Assembly (NCBI RefSeq): GCF_001043975.1
Contig: NZ_LABY01000078.1
Coordinates: 1-39,304, forward strand
Origin: Methylobacterium variabile
GTDB lineage: Bacteria > Pseudomonadota > Alphaproteobacteria > Rhizobiales > Beijerinckiaceae
Direction of reading: 5' to 3'
Length of the DNA: 39,304 nucleotides
Part shown: piece after piece, positions 24,093 to 32,244 of the stretch
Layout of the letters: each line of letters begins with the position of its first letter
Position numbering within the stretch: position 1 is the first letter of the stretch
Notes under the pieces: model-generated
Database searches by the model: none
What the model was told of the DNA's origin: nothing
Seen by the model: the letters and a program-made list of their open reading frames with translations, nothing else
Translations under genes and position numbers: made by a program

Positions 24093-25009
24093 CGCAAGAG
24101 GCAACGATCAGGCGGATCACCGCCGGGACCCTGCGCGGCCTTCCCCTGCCGGACCCGGCGGGCGGCAGCAAGGATGCCCGCGGCAGCGCCCTCGTGATCG
24201 CCGGCTCGGTCGAGGTGCCGGGCGCCGCGATCCTGGCCGGCACCGCGGCGCTCCGGGCCGGCGCCGGCAAGCTCCAGATGTCGATCGCTGCCGGCACGGC
24301 GCCGCACGCCGCGCTCGCGGTGCCGGAAGCGCTCGTGGTGCGCCTGCCCGAGGGCGAGGGCGGCCACGTCGATCACCGGGTCGCCGCCGAGGTGCTGCTG
24401 CCGCGCACCGAGCGGGCCGCCGCGGTGCTGATCGGCGCCGGCATGGCCTCGGGCGAGCCGACCAAGGCGCTGACCGCCGCCCTGCTGACCGGCCCGGCTA
24501 CGGCGCCCTTCGTCCTCGACGCGGCAAGCATCGACGGCCTGTGCGATCACGCGCCGGCCGTGCGGGCCCGGGCGGGCCGGGTGGTGCTCACGCCGCATGC
24601 CGGCGAGATGGCGCGCTGCCTGGGCTGCACGCGCGACGCCGTCGAGGCCGACCCGCTCGGGGCGGCGCGCCGGGCCGTCGAGCTGCTCGGCGCCGTCGTG
24701 GTGATGAAGGGGGCGGAGACCTGGATCGTCGATCCGGCGGGCGACGTCTGGCACTATGCCGGCGGCGGCGCGGGGCTCGCCACCTCGGGCTCGGGCGACG
24801 TGCTCGCCGGCATCATCGTCGGGCTGCTGGCCCGCGGCACGCCGCCCGCCGAGGCGGCCGCCTGGGGCGTGTTCCTGCACGGCGAGGCGGGGCGGCGGCT
24901 CGGCCAGAGCTGCGGCCCGATCGGGTTCCTGGCGCGGGAGCTGCCGGCGGAGGTGCCGGGGCTGATGCGGGACGTCGCCGGAGGGACGATGCCGGAACCG
25001 GCGGCGTGA
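24089..25009 (+). CDS. nnrD: NAD(P)H-hydrate dehydratase (YjeF C-terminal type)
   Basis: Ribokinase-fold repair enzyme of 306 residues that dehydrates damaged NAD(P)H hydrates using ADP or ATP. It contains only the dehydratase half; the N-terminal epimerase domain (YjeF_N, NnrE) is absent. Motifs are GSALVIAGSVEVPGAAILAGTAALRAGAGKL, FVLDAASIDGL, VVLTPHAGEMARCLG, VVVMKGAETWIVDPAG, and the anion-hole/catalytic segment LATSGSGDVLAGIIVGLLARG. The stop of the phosphatase gene overlaps its ATG. Carbohydrate kinases of unknown substrate share the fold, but the combination of motifs is specific. Confidence 0.9.
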   Translation: MTQEATIRRITAGTLRGLPLPDPAGGSKDARGSALVIAGSVEVPGAAILAGTAALRAGAGKLQMSIAAGTAPHAALAVPEALVVRLPEGEGGHVDHRVAAEVLLPRTERAAAVLIGAGMASGEPTKALTAALLTGPATAPFVLDAASIDGLCDHAPAVRARAGRVVLTPHAGEMARCLGCTRDAVEADPLGAARRAVELLGAVVVMKGAETWIVDPAGDVWHYAGGGAGLATSGSGDVLAGIIVGLLARGTPPAEAAAWGVFLHGEAGRRLGQSCGPIGFLARELPAEVPGLMRDVAGGTMPEPAA

Positions 25010-25073
25010 CCGCCTCGCCGATCCTTGGAACACGGCCTGCCGCAAGGTATCATCGGCGCCATCCTTCTGGCCT

Positions 25074-25127
25074 TGCTTCAGTGGCGCAGCTGGGTCCGCT
25101 CTCACCCTCGGGCGCCCCGCTGAAGCA
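25074..25127 (+). other. Two-part inverted repeat after nnrD
   Basis: TGCTTCAG (25074-25081) pairs with CTGAAGCA (25120-25127), and inside it GGCGC (25083-25087) pairs with GCGCC (25112-25116). This stem-loop lies 65 bases after the nnrD stop and has no T-run. It may be a terminator variant or a structured 5' region of the next small gene. Confidence 0.35.
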
Positions 25128-25241
25128 GAGGAGACCGGCGCGAGGGCCGCTCACGGGTTTCCCCGAGACAATCCTGTCGAGCCGGCGAACCCGGGTGCCG
25201 CCCGCGTGTTGGGAAGCGACCGCTTCCGCATGGACAGGCCG

Positions 25242-25523
25242 ATGATCAGGACCGCCCTCACGCTCGCTCTCACTCTCGGCCTCACCGCCGCCGCCGAGGC
25301 CCAGACCGCCCGGGTGCCCCCGCCGAGCGACGCCGTCGGCGCGCCGGGCCCCGGCACCGAGACGCCTCCGCCCTCGGCGAGCCCGACGCGCAACCTGCCG
25401 GGCAACCCGAGCGGCACCTCCGTGCCCGGCACCACGCCCGGCGTCTGGATCGGCGGCAGCCCGACCGCGGGACCGCCCGGAACCGGCGGCACGGCGGGCG
25501 GGCCGGCGGTGGGGAATCGCTGA
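25242..25523 (+). CDS. Small secreted Pro/Gly-rich protein
   Basis: Protein of 93 residues with a clear Sec signal peptide, MIRTALTLALTLGLTAAAEAQ, probably cleaved after AEA. The mature part is a low-complexity Pro, Gly, Thr and Ser sequence (PPPSDAVGAPGPGTETPPPS, later GNPSGTSVPGTTPGVWIGG). Such small periplasmic proteins are frequent in Methylobacterium; no function is known to me. An in-frame ATG 12 bases upstream (MDRP-MIRT) is equally possible. A small hairpin GGAAGC-GACC-GCTTCC lies at 25212-25227 just before it. Its stop is 7 bases from the convergent hydrolase stop. Confidence 0.6.
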   Translation: MIRTALTLALTLGLTAAAEAQTARVPPPSDAVGAPGPGTETPPPSASPTRNLPGNPSGTSVPGTTPGVWIGGSPTAGPPGTGGTAGGPAVGNR

Positions 25524-25530
25524 CCCGGGC

Positions 25531-26232
25531 TCAGGCCTCCAGCCACGCCCGCAGCAGCGCACTCGTCGCGTCGGGCCGCTCGAGCGGCGGCAGGTGGCCG
25601 CATTCCGGCAGGACGTGCAGGCGCGAGCCGGCGATGCCCTGGTGGATCTCGCGGGCGAGCGCCGGCGGCGTCAGCAGATCGTCCGCGCCCACCGCCACCA
25701 GGGTCGGCACCCGGATCAGGCCAAGAGTCGGGCGGCTGTCGGGCCGGTCGAGGATCGCCCGCTGCTGGCGCAGGAAGGCCGCGCCGCCGACCCGCTCGGC
25801 CATCGCCTTCACGGCCTCGCCGACCGGCCCGTGCACGTGCGAGGCGTGGACGAGCTTCGGCAGCAGGCGCGTCGTGACGCCGGCGAAGCGGCCGACCTTG
25901 AGCTGGTCCATGCCCTGGCGCCGGGCGGCGGCGCGCTCGTCGCTCTCCGGCGCCGCGCCGGTGTCGAACAGGGCGAGGCGCGTCACGCGCTCGGGCGCCT
26001 GGCGCAGGATCTCGAAGGCGACGTAGCCGCCCATCGACAGGGCGACGAGCCCGAAGCGCGGCGGCGCCGCCGCGAGGGCGCGCCGCGCCATGGCCTCGAC
26101 GCTGTCGTCGAGGGTCAGGTCCGCCACCGCGGCGGCGGCCCGGTCGGCGAGCGCGTCGATCGGGGCACGCCACAGCACCGCGTCGTTGAGGAGCCCGGGC
26201 AGGAACAGCAGCGGGACGAGATCCGTGGTCAT
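25531..26232 (-). CDS. Alpha/beta hydrolase
   Basis: Hydrolase of 233 residues. The oxyanion loop is LFLPGLLNDAVLW, the nucleophile elbow VALSMGGYVAFE (Ser in S-M-G-G), the acid lies in VAVGADDLLTPP, and the catalytic His in PECGHLPPLERP. The ADDLLTPP and CGHLPPLE motifs resemble the MhpC/3-oxoadipate enol-lactonase branch, but the substrate is not deducible. It lies 52 bases after an acyl-CoA dehydrogenase gene in the same direction and may be cotranscribed. Its start region can fold into an inverted repeat that overlaps the ribosome-binding sequence GGGGCGG. Confidence 0.85.
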   Translation of the reverse strand: MTTDLVPLLFLPGLLNDAVLWRAPIDALADRAAAAVADLTLDDSVEAMARRALAAAPPRFGLVALSMGGYVAFEILRQAPERVTRLALFDTGAAPESDERAAARRQGMDQLKVGRFAGVTTRLLPKLVHASHVHGPVGEAVKAMAERVGGAAFLRQQRAILDRPDSRPTLGLIRVPTLVAVGADDLLTPPALAREIHQGIAGSRLHVLPECGHLPPLERPDATSALLRAWLEA

Positions 26233-26233
26233 G

Positions 26234-26276
26234 GCCGCCCCTATGGCCGGATCGGCGTCCCGGCGCCAGGGGCGGC
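26234..26276 (-). other. Inverted repeat between acyl-CoA dehydrogenase and hydrolase genes
   Basis: GCCGCCCC (26234-26241) and GGGGCGGC (26269-26276) are perfectly complementary. In the leftward mRNA, the arm next to the hydrolase start includes its G-rich Shine-Dalgarno. It could be an intercistronic terminator or a translational cap; no T-run is present. Confidence 0.3.
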
Positions 26277-26284
26277 GGAGGGCA

Positions 26285-27448
26285 TCAATACGAGCGCGGC
26301 ATGCCGAGCACGTGCTCGGCGATGTAGGACAGGATCAGGTTGGTGGAGATCGGCGCCACCTGGTACAGCTTGGTCTCGCGGAACTTGCGCTCGACGTCGT
26401 ACTCCTCGGCGAAACCGAAGCCGCCGAAGGTCTGGATGCAGGCATTGGCCGCCTCGAACGAGGCGTCGGCGGCGAGCATCTTGGCCATGTTGGCCTCCGC
26501 GCCTGGATTCGCCCCTGCCTCGTAGAGGCGCAGGCCCTCCTGCACCATCAGCTCGGCGGCCCGCATGTTGGCGTAGGCCTTGGCGATCGGGAACTGGATC
26601 CCCTGGTTCTGGCCGATCGGCCGGCCGAACACCTGGCGCTCGCGGGCGTAAGCGGAGGCCTTGGCGATGAACCACTTGGCGTCGCCGATGCACTCGGCGG
26701 CGATCAGCAGCCGCTCGGCGTTCATGCCCGAGAGGATGTAGCGGAAGCCCTTGCCCTCCTCGCCGACCAGGTTCTCGGCCGGCACCTCCATGTTGTCGAA
26801 GAAGACCTCGCACGAGTTGTGGTTCATCATCGTGCGGATCGGCCGGATGGTCAGGCCGCGGCCGAGCACGCTGCGCATGTCGACGATGAAGGTCGAGAGG
26901 CCGTCGGTCTTCTTCGCCACCTGGTCGCGGGGCGTGGTGCGGGCGAGGAGCAGCATCAGGTCGGAATGCTCGGCCCGGCTGGTCCAGATCTTCTGGCCGT
27001 TGACGATGAAGCGGTCGCCCTCGCGCCGGGCGGTGGTGCGCAGGGCCGTGGTGTCGGTGCCGCTCGTCGGCTCGGTGACGCCGAAGGCCTGGAGCCGCAG
27101 GCGGCCGGCGGCGATCTCCGGCAGGTAGCGCTCCTTCTGCGCCGGCGTGCCGTGCCGCAGCACCGTGCCCATCGTGTACATCTGGGCGTGGCAGGCCGCA
27201 CCGTTGCAGCCCGAGCGCTGCACCTCCTCGAGGATCGCGGCGGCCGCCGAGAGCGGCAGGCCGGAGCCGCCGTACTCCTCGGGGATCAGCACCGAGAGGT
27301 AGCCGGATTCGGTGAGCGCGTTGACGAACTCCGTCGGGTAGGCGCGCTCCGCGTCGAGGCGGCGCCAGTACTCATCGGGGAAGCGGGCGCAGAGCTTGGC
27401 GACCTCCTCGCGGATCTCGGGGTGCCGGAGGGCGTCGGTCTCGGTCAT
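26285..27448 (-). CDS. Acyl-CoA dehydrogenase family protein
   Basis: FAD-dependent acyl-CoA dehydrogenase of 387 residues. The N-terminal helical domain has LIPEEYGGSGLPLSAAAAILEE; the middle strand domain has AFGVTEPTSGTDTTALRTTA and KIWTSRAEHSDLMLL. The C-terminal domain has RQVFGRPIGQNQGIQFPIA and IQTFGGFGFAEEYDVERKFRET. The usual catalytic Glu in YEGT near the C-terminus is absent (LYQVAPISTNLIL). A Glu at residue 245, in MNAERLLIAAE, sits where isovaleryl-CoA dehydrogenase has its catalytic Glu254. The substrate is therefore unlikely to be predictable from MCAD-type homologues. The ATG start removes a non-conserved extension. The alpha/beta hydrolase follows. Confidence 0.92.
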   Translation of the reverse strand: MTETDALRHPEIREEVAKLCARFPDEYWRRLDAERAYPTEFVNALTESGYLSVLIPEEYGGSGLPLSAAAAILEEVQRSGCNGAACHAQMYTMGTVLRHGTPAQKERYLPEIAAGRLRLQAFGVTEPTSGTDTTALRTTARREGDRFIVNGQKIWTSRAEHSDLMLLLARTTPRDQVAKKTDGLSTFIVDMRSVLGRGLTIRPIRTMMNHNSCEVFFDNMEVPAENLVGEEGKGFRYILSGMNAERLLIAAECIGDAKWFIAKASAYARERQVFGRPIGQNQGIQFPIAKAYANMRAAELMVQEGLRLYEAGANPGAEANMAKMLAADASFEAANACIQTFGGFGFAEEYDVERKFRETKLYQVAPISTNLILSYIAEHVLGMPRSY

Positions 27449-27661
27449 CGGGCGGTCTCCATCCTGCCCCGATGCCGCGCGGGCGCCGGGGCTCGTTGTC
27501 CGGTCGGGCCCGGCAGCACCGATCGCGGCCACGGACGCCCTCCCGGGCCGGGTCTAGCAGACCTCGCGGCCGCGGGCCTGCGGCGGCCGGCCGCGAGACC
27601 TGATGGACCGGCCCGGGTGCGCCCGGATGAGGGCCCCGCCGGCACCGCGGACCGCCGCCCG

Positions 27662-29620
27662 TCACGGCGCGCTCCCCATCGCGGTGGGCTGCGGGACGGC
27701 ATGGCCGAACAGGCCCCCGGCGAGGAAGCGCTCGACCGCAGCCTCGGCGCCGGCCGTGGAGAAATGGCCGGTATCCGCGAACAGGAAGGTGTCGCCCCGG
27801 GCGTAGGCGCAGGCGGCCTGGCCGCACAGGAGCGCCAGCGGGTCGATGAAGGTCGCCAATCCGGCGACGGCCGCCCGGAGGCCGTCGTTCAGGCCCGGAT
27901 CGATGGCCGGATGCCAGAGGCCGGCGGTCTCGGGCGGGTCGTGGCGCTGCCGGTAGGCCAGGAAGGCGGGATCGAGGGGGAATTCCGGCGACTGCCCGAT
28001 GACGTGGACGCGGGCCCCGAGGGCGGCGACCCGCGCGACGGTCTCGCGCAGGTCGGGGAGGACGTGGTCGCGCTGCGCCCCCCAGCGGGCCGCCAGCACC
28101 ACGTCCCGGATCCCGTGCCGGCGGATCAGCGCGAGGGCGTTCTCGTTGAAGGCGCGGCAATGCGGCACGACGTGAGAGGAGACGCCGAGGGTCGGCCGGC
28201 ACCCCGCCGCCGTGTACTGGACCAGGTTGCCGGGCAGCCGGTCGGCGTGCCGGATCAGGCCGGGCACGTAGTGGGCCGCGAAGCTGTCGCCCCAGAGCAG
28301 GGCCAGGCCGTCCTTGCCGGCGGTCCGGGTGCAGGCGGCCGGGTCCCAGGCCTGCCAGGTCTGGTCGGCGAACAGGAAGCAGGTGCGGTGGTTCCAGGTC
28401 TCGGTGCCCGGCACCGGCCGGACCCGGAAGTCGGGGAAGCGTGAGGGCCAGCCGCCGCTCGCCGCCCCGGCCCATCCGAGGCCCGCCATCGCGAGGCTGG
28501 CGGCGAGCCCCGCGGCGAGGACCGGCCGGTGTGCCGGCGCGCGCGACGGCCGGGGCGACCGCTCGGGCGGGTGCCGGAACGGCTGCTCGACGAAGCGGTA
28601 GGAGAGGGCGCCGAGGAGCAGCGTCGCGGCGACCAGGGCGGCGATCTCGGGCGCGGTGAACGGGCGCATCAGCGCGATCCGGCTGAGCACGATCAGCGGC
28701 CAGTGCACGAGGTAGGCCGAGTAGGAGATCAGCCCCACGGCGACGAGGGGCGCGGCCGCGAGCAGGCAGGTGGCCGCGGCCCGGCGGCCCGGCGCCTCCC
28801 CCAGGCGAATGAGCAGGGCGGCGCCGAGGCAAGGGGGCAGCGCGCCGGCCCCGGGGAAGGGCGTCGTCTCGCCGTAGAGCAGGGCCGGCGCGAGGATCGC
28901 CGCGAGCCCGGCGAGGCCCGCGGCCTCGGCGACCACAGGCGCGGTGCCGCGCGCGGGACGGGGCGCCATCGCCAGGAGGGTGCCGACGAGGAGCTCCCAG
29001 GCCCGGGTCGGCAGCAGGTAGAAGTTCGCCGTCGGCGCGTAGCGGCCGGCATAGAGGCTGAGCCCGAACGAAAGCGCCGCGGCCGCCGCGAAGGGCAGCC
29101 AGAGCGGCCGCAGACGCAGCCGCAGGATCACGAGCAGCGACACCGGCAGGACGAGGTAGAACTGCTCCTCGACCGAGAGCGACCAGGTGTGCAGGAGCGG
29201 GCGGTAGAGCGCCGCGGCGTCGAAGTAGCCCGAGGAGCGCCAGAAATACAGGTTCGACACCGACAGGGAGGCGGCCGTGGCGCTGCGGGCGTAATCCTCG
29301 AGCTGCGGTGGCAGCAGGAGCCACCACGCCGCGAGCGAGGTGACGACCAGGGTCGCGAGGAGGGCCGGCAGAATGCGCCGGACGCGCCGGGCATAGAAGC
29401 CCGCGACCGTGATGCCGCCGCCCGCCGCCTCCCGCAGCAACCCGCGGGTGATGACGTAGCCGGAGATCACGAAGAAGACGTCGACCCCGACGAAGCCTCC
29501 CGGCATCCACGGAATCCCCGCATGATAAAGCACCACCGCCAGCACGGCGAAGGCGCGCAGACCGTCGATGTCTGGACGGTATCCGAATGCATCCTGTCGA
29601 TTGCGCACGCCTGATCGCAT
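27662..29620 (-). CDS. OafA/YrhL-type acyltransferase with C-terminal SGNH domain
   Basis: Membrane O-acyltransferase of 652 residues that would transfer acetyl or other acyl groups to a cell-surface polysaccharide. The N-terminal acyltransferase-3 domain (about 15-355) starts YRPDIDGLRAFAVLAVVLYHAG with the conserved Arg and His, and contains GGFVGVDVFFVISGYVITR and LLHTWSLSVEEQFYLV. Ten or so hydrophobic helices follow. The periplasmic SGNH domain (about 410-640) has the Ser block LLWGDSFAAHY and the Asp-x-x-His block FADTGHFSTAGAEA. This matches the fused OafA architecture. It stands alone, preceded by an AT-rich spacer. The polysaccharide substrate is unknown. Confidence 0.92.
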   Translation of the reverse strand: MRSGVRNRQDAFGYRPDIDGLRAFAVLAVVLYHAGIPWMPGGFVGVDVFFVISGYVITRGLLREAAGGGITVAGFYARRVRRILPALLATLVVTSLAAWWLLLPPQLEDYARSATAASLSVSNLYFWRSSGYFDAAALYRPLLHTWSLSVEEQFYLVLPVSLLVILRLRLRPLWLPFAAAAALSFGLSLYAGRYAPTANFYLLPTRAWELLVGTLLAMAPRPARGTAPVVAEAAGLAGLAAILAPALLYGETTPFPGAGALPPCLGAALLIRLGEAPGRRAAATCLLAAAPLVAVGLISYSAYLVHWPLIVLSRIALMRPFTAPEIAALVAATLLLGALSYRFVEQPFRHPPERSPRPSRAPAHRPVLAAGLAASLAMAGLGWAGAASGGWPSRFPDFRVRPVPGTETWNHRTCFLFADQTWQAWDPAACTRTAGKDGLALLWGDSFAAHYVPGLIRHADRLPGNLVQYTAAGCRPTLGVSSHVVPHCRAFNENALALIRRHGIRDVVLAARWGAQRDHVLPDLRETVARVAALGARVHVIGQSPEFPLDPAFLAYRQRHDPPETAGLWHPAIDPGLNDGLRAAVAGLATFIDPLALLCGQAACAYARGDTFLFADTGHFSTAGAEAAVERFLAGGLFGHAVPQPTAMGSAP

Positions 29621-29993
29621 GGCGAATGCCCTCGGACGACAGCCCCATATGAATTTTTTCCTGCAATAGGATTTATTCGTCCGCTCATTCAGCGGAAATT
29701 TGTCTCATATTTACTTCTTGCCGAATGGCGCCATCTGGGCGCTTATTGCGTGATGATAAGCGTTGCCGGAGCAGCATACACTACAGCCTTTTTTGTTAAC
29801 TTGCCCTGCACGCGCGGCCCGGTCTTTCCTGCTGGCGCATTACGCTCTTTGCACGACCCGCTCCGAGGCGAACGGGGGATCCGTCGCCGTCCCTTGCGGG
29901 AACATCATCCGGAAGCGGCATCACCCCGGGCGACCGGTGCCGGCGACGATGCGAGGACGAGGGCCTGGGCAGCAGGGCGCCCTGCGGTTCCGC
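29621..29993. other. AT-rich gene-free spacer between porin and acyltransferase genes
   Basis: No gene is supported. From about 29640 to 29800 the sequence is unusually AT-rich for this genome (GAATTTTTTCC, ATTTGTCTCATATTTACTTC). Two small stems occur: TCCGCT-CATTC-AGCGGA (near 29680) and GCGCC-ATCTG-GGCGC (near 29730). A short palindrome GCAGGGCGCCCTGC lies at 29972-29985, right after the porin stop on the minus strand. The spacer should hold the leftward acyltransferase promoter and the porin terminator. Confidence 0.5.
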
Positions 29994-32108
29994 TCAGAAA
30001 TCGGCGTGGATGCGCGTGCCGAAGAAGTTCGCCGGGCCCCGGTCGCGGTTGTAGGCCGGGTTGACCACCAGCTGGTAGTCGAACGAGACCGTCACCGCCT
30101 TGGTGAGGCTCAGCGCGTAGTAGGCCTCGAAGGCGCGCTCGGGCGCGTAGTTGAGGCGCCCGTCGCCGATCAGCAGGCCGAGGCCCCCATTGGCGAAGTA
30201 GGCCCGGTGCGCGGGCGACAGGCCGTTGACCGCGGCGCCGACGCCGACCGTGTCGCCCGGCCGCTCCCAGGCGGTGCCCTTGAGGGAGAAGCCGCCGGAG
30301 ACGCTACGGTCGATGTCGGTGAAGGAGAGGCTCTCGTTGCGGCCGTCGGAGACGCTGGCCCGGGCGAACAGGCCGAGATCCGGGGTCAGGGCCTGCTCCA
30401 GGTTGATGTAGGCTCCGGTCTTGCGCCGGGGCCGGCGCGTCGCCGCGGCGGCGTCGTTGATGTCGTCGAAGGCGCCGCTCTGCGCCAGACCGATCACCTG
30501 GCGGTAATTGGCGGAATTGCCGACGTTGCTGAACAGGCCGAGGCGCAGCTTGCCCGGCTGGTTCAGCCCCGGGAGGACGTGGCGCCCCTCGAACTCGATG
30601 TTGGCGCCGGCCCGGTCGAAGATCCGGGGGTCGAGGACGTCGTTGGAGGGCTGCTTCGGCACCTGGGTGTAGGCGGCCCGGACGGCGAATTCCTGCCGGT
30701 TGTACTCCACCATCACGCCTTGCGTGAAGCCGGGGAGGTTGGCCGGGAAGTCCCAGGCCGAGGACGCCCAGAGCGACCAGTTCATGAAGTCGACGCGGGG
30801 GTCGTGGGCGTAGACGTTGCCGTCGAAGAAGTCGCCGAGGGCGAACTTGCCGGCCACCACCGTGATCCGCTCGATGTCGCGGGTCATCGCGACCTGGTTG
30901 ACGCCGTCGGGCACGTCCTCGGTCGGCCCGCCGAGGCCGAAGGTCTGGCGGATGAAGTAGCGGTTCGAGCGCAGCTTCGGGAACGGCGCGCCGGCCTTCT
31001 GGGCCTCGCCGTTGACGAAGCCGGCGACCCCGAGGGTGCGCGACAGGCCGAAGCCCTGCGAGAATTCCGGGTTGTAGTAGAGTTCCGTGCTGTCGGTGAG
31101 CTTGAAGCCGAGGAAGAGCGTCGCGGTGGTGGTGGCCTGGGCCTGGTGCGGCACCAGGCTGTTCTCGCCGCGATAGGGCGAGCGGAAGCCCGGCACGCCC
31201 TGGTTCACGAAGGTGGTCTGGCCGTGGAGGGAGAAGCGGCCGGTGTCGCGGCTGCCCGGCGCGTCGTCGGCGACCTCCGCCGGCAGGGTCAGGCCGCCCG
31301 GGTACCAGGACAGGCGCGCCATCATCTGGTGCGACGAGAAGGCGGCCTGGGTCGAGACCGGGCCGAGGCCCGGCACGCTGCCGAGGTCGAAGCGGCCGGA
31401 GCGTCCGAGATCGACGTAGCGGTAGTCGAGGCCGAGCGCGAGGTTGGGGGTGATGGCGTACTGGACGCCGGCCCCGAGGGTGAAGCCGAGGAACGAGAGA
31501 TCCTTGCGGGCGGTCGCGACCGCCCCCGTGGCGAGATCGGGATAGGTGGCGAGCACCCGGGCGCCGGCGCCGGCGAGCCCGAAGGTGGCGTAGACGAGGT
31601 AGTTCTCGAACGAGTAGCCGAGGCGGCCCCGAACCGCGCCGTAGAGATTGGTCTTGTCGCGGATCACGCTGAAGGGCGGGTCCACGGTCTCGTAGCCGAA
31701 GCCGACGGCCGTCGAGGGCACCGGCCGCTTCAGGTTGGCGCCGTAGAGGTCGGCCTCGATTCCGTAGAGGTACGGGCCATACTGCCAGTTGTAGCCGCCG
31801 AACAGGCCGCCGACCGCGGTGGTGGCCTCGCGGCCGGCATCCGAGCGCCGGGTCGAGTCGCCGCTCTGGAAGACGGGGATCGGCCGGCCGCCGACGGTGC
31901 TCGGCCCGAAGCTGTAATTGCCAAACGAGGCCCCGGCACTGCCCTCTATGCCAAGATAGGGGCCGGACCAGTCGACGTAGGCGGGCGCCGGAGCGGCTGT
32001 GGGGAGTGACGGTGCGGTGGGCGTCCGCAGGTCGGCGGCGGCGGCCCCCGCGATGCCGGCGCAGAGGCCCAGCGCCGCCCCGAATCCCGCTCCGCCCATC
32101 CGCCGCAT
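29994..32108 (-). CDS. Outer-membrane protein: Omp25-like barrel fused to OprB-type carbohydrate porin
   Basis: Outer-membrane protein of 704 residues. A signal peptide covers about residues 1-25 (MRRMGGAGFGAALGLCAGIA). Residues about 45-300 resemble the Omp25/31 immunogenic porin-like barrel of Hyphomicrobiales: YVDWSGPYLGIEGSAGASFG, GGYNWQYGPYLYGIEADLYG, GRLGYSFENYLVYATFGLAG and ALGLDYRYVDLG. Residues about 315-704 match the OprB carbohydrate-selective porin family: FSLHGQTTFVNQG, LYYNPEFSQGFGLSRTLGVA, FALGDFFDGNVYAHDPRVDFMNW, and a C-terminal end FDYQLVVNPAYNRDRGP then FFGTRIHADF. The start ATG has GGGGGAG at good spacing. It probably imports sugars or sugar acids. The promoter carries an overlapping palindrome. 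Confidence 0.85.
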   Translation of the reverse strand: MRRMGGAGFGAALGLCAGIAGAAAADLRTPTAPSLPTAAPAPAYVDWSGPYLGIEGSAGASFGNYSFGPSTVGGRPIPVFQSGDSTRRSDAGREATTAVGGLFGGYNWQYGPYLYGIEADLYGANLKRPVPSTAVGFGYETVDPPFSVIRDKTNLYGAVRGRLGYSFENYLVYATFGLAGAGARVLATYPDLATGAVATARKDLSFLGFTLGAGVQYAITPNLALGLDYRYVDLGRSGRFDLGSVPGLGPVSTQAAFSSHQMMARLSWYPGGLTLPAEVADDAPGSRDTGRFSLHGQTTFVNQGVPGFRSPYRGENSLVPHQAQATTTATLFLGFKLTDSTELYYNPEFSQGFGLSRTLGVAGFVNGEAQKAGAPFPKLRSNRYFIRQTFGLGGPTEDVPDGVNQVAMTRDIERITVVAGKFALGDFFDGNVYAHDPRVDFMNWSLWASSAWDFPANLPGFTQGVMVEYNRQEFAVRAAYTQVPKQPSNDVLDPRIFDRAGANIEFEGRHVLPGLNQPGKLRLGLFSNVGNSANYRQVIGLAQSGAFDDINDAAAATRRPRRKTGAYINLEQALTPDLGLFARASVSDGRNESLSFTDIDRSVSGGFSLKGTAWERPGDTVGVGAAVNGLSPAHRAYFANGGLGLLIGDGRLNYAPERAFEAYYALSLTKAVTVSFDYQLVVNPAYNRDRGPANFFGTRIHADF

Positions 32109-32138
32109 CGCCACTCCCCCGTGCCGTAACGGTGGCCA

Positions 32139-32166
32139 GGTATAGCAATGGCTATATTGCTGGCAA
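32139..32166 (-). promoter_or_regulatory. Porin promoter with overlapping palindrome
   Basis: Read on the minus strand, TTGCCA (32161-32166) and TATACC (32139-32144) are separated by 16 bases, a good housekeeping promoter 31 bases before the porin ATG. The inverted repeat TATAGC-AATG-GCTATA (32141-32156) covers the -10 element and part of the spacer, where a repressor could block polymerase. Confidence 0.6.
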
Positions 32167-32202
32167 CCGGTCACGCTTGTCCGGACGAGGGGTCCACGGT
32201 TT

Positions 32203-32222
32203 CCGTGACAGGATTGTCACGG
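32203..32222. promoter_or_regulatory. Inverted repeat CCGTGACA-GGAT-TGTCACGG
   Basis: Two perfect eight-base arms are separated by four bases, about 95-115 bases upstream of the porin start and 22 bases beyond the FAH stop. The symmetric TGACA/TGTCA form looks like a regulator site. As a terminator of the FAH gene it would lack a T-run. Confidence 0.45.
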
Positions 32223-32244
32223 CTCAAGGCCCGGCGCGGGGTTT

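Noticed and set aside
29750..30064. Plus-strand frame starting MMISVAGAAYTTAFF in the AT-rich spacer
   Set aside because: After the first 20 residues it turns into Arg-rich nonsense antisense to the porin 3' end, with no ribosome site.
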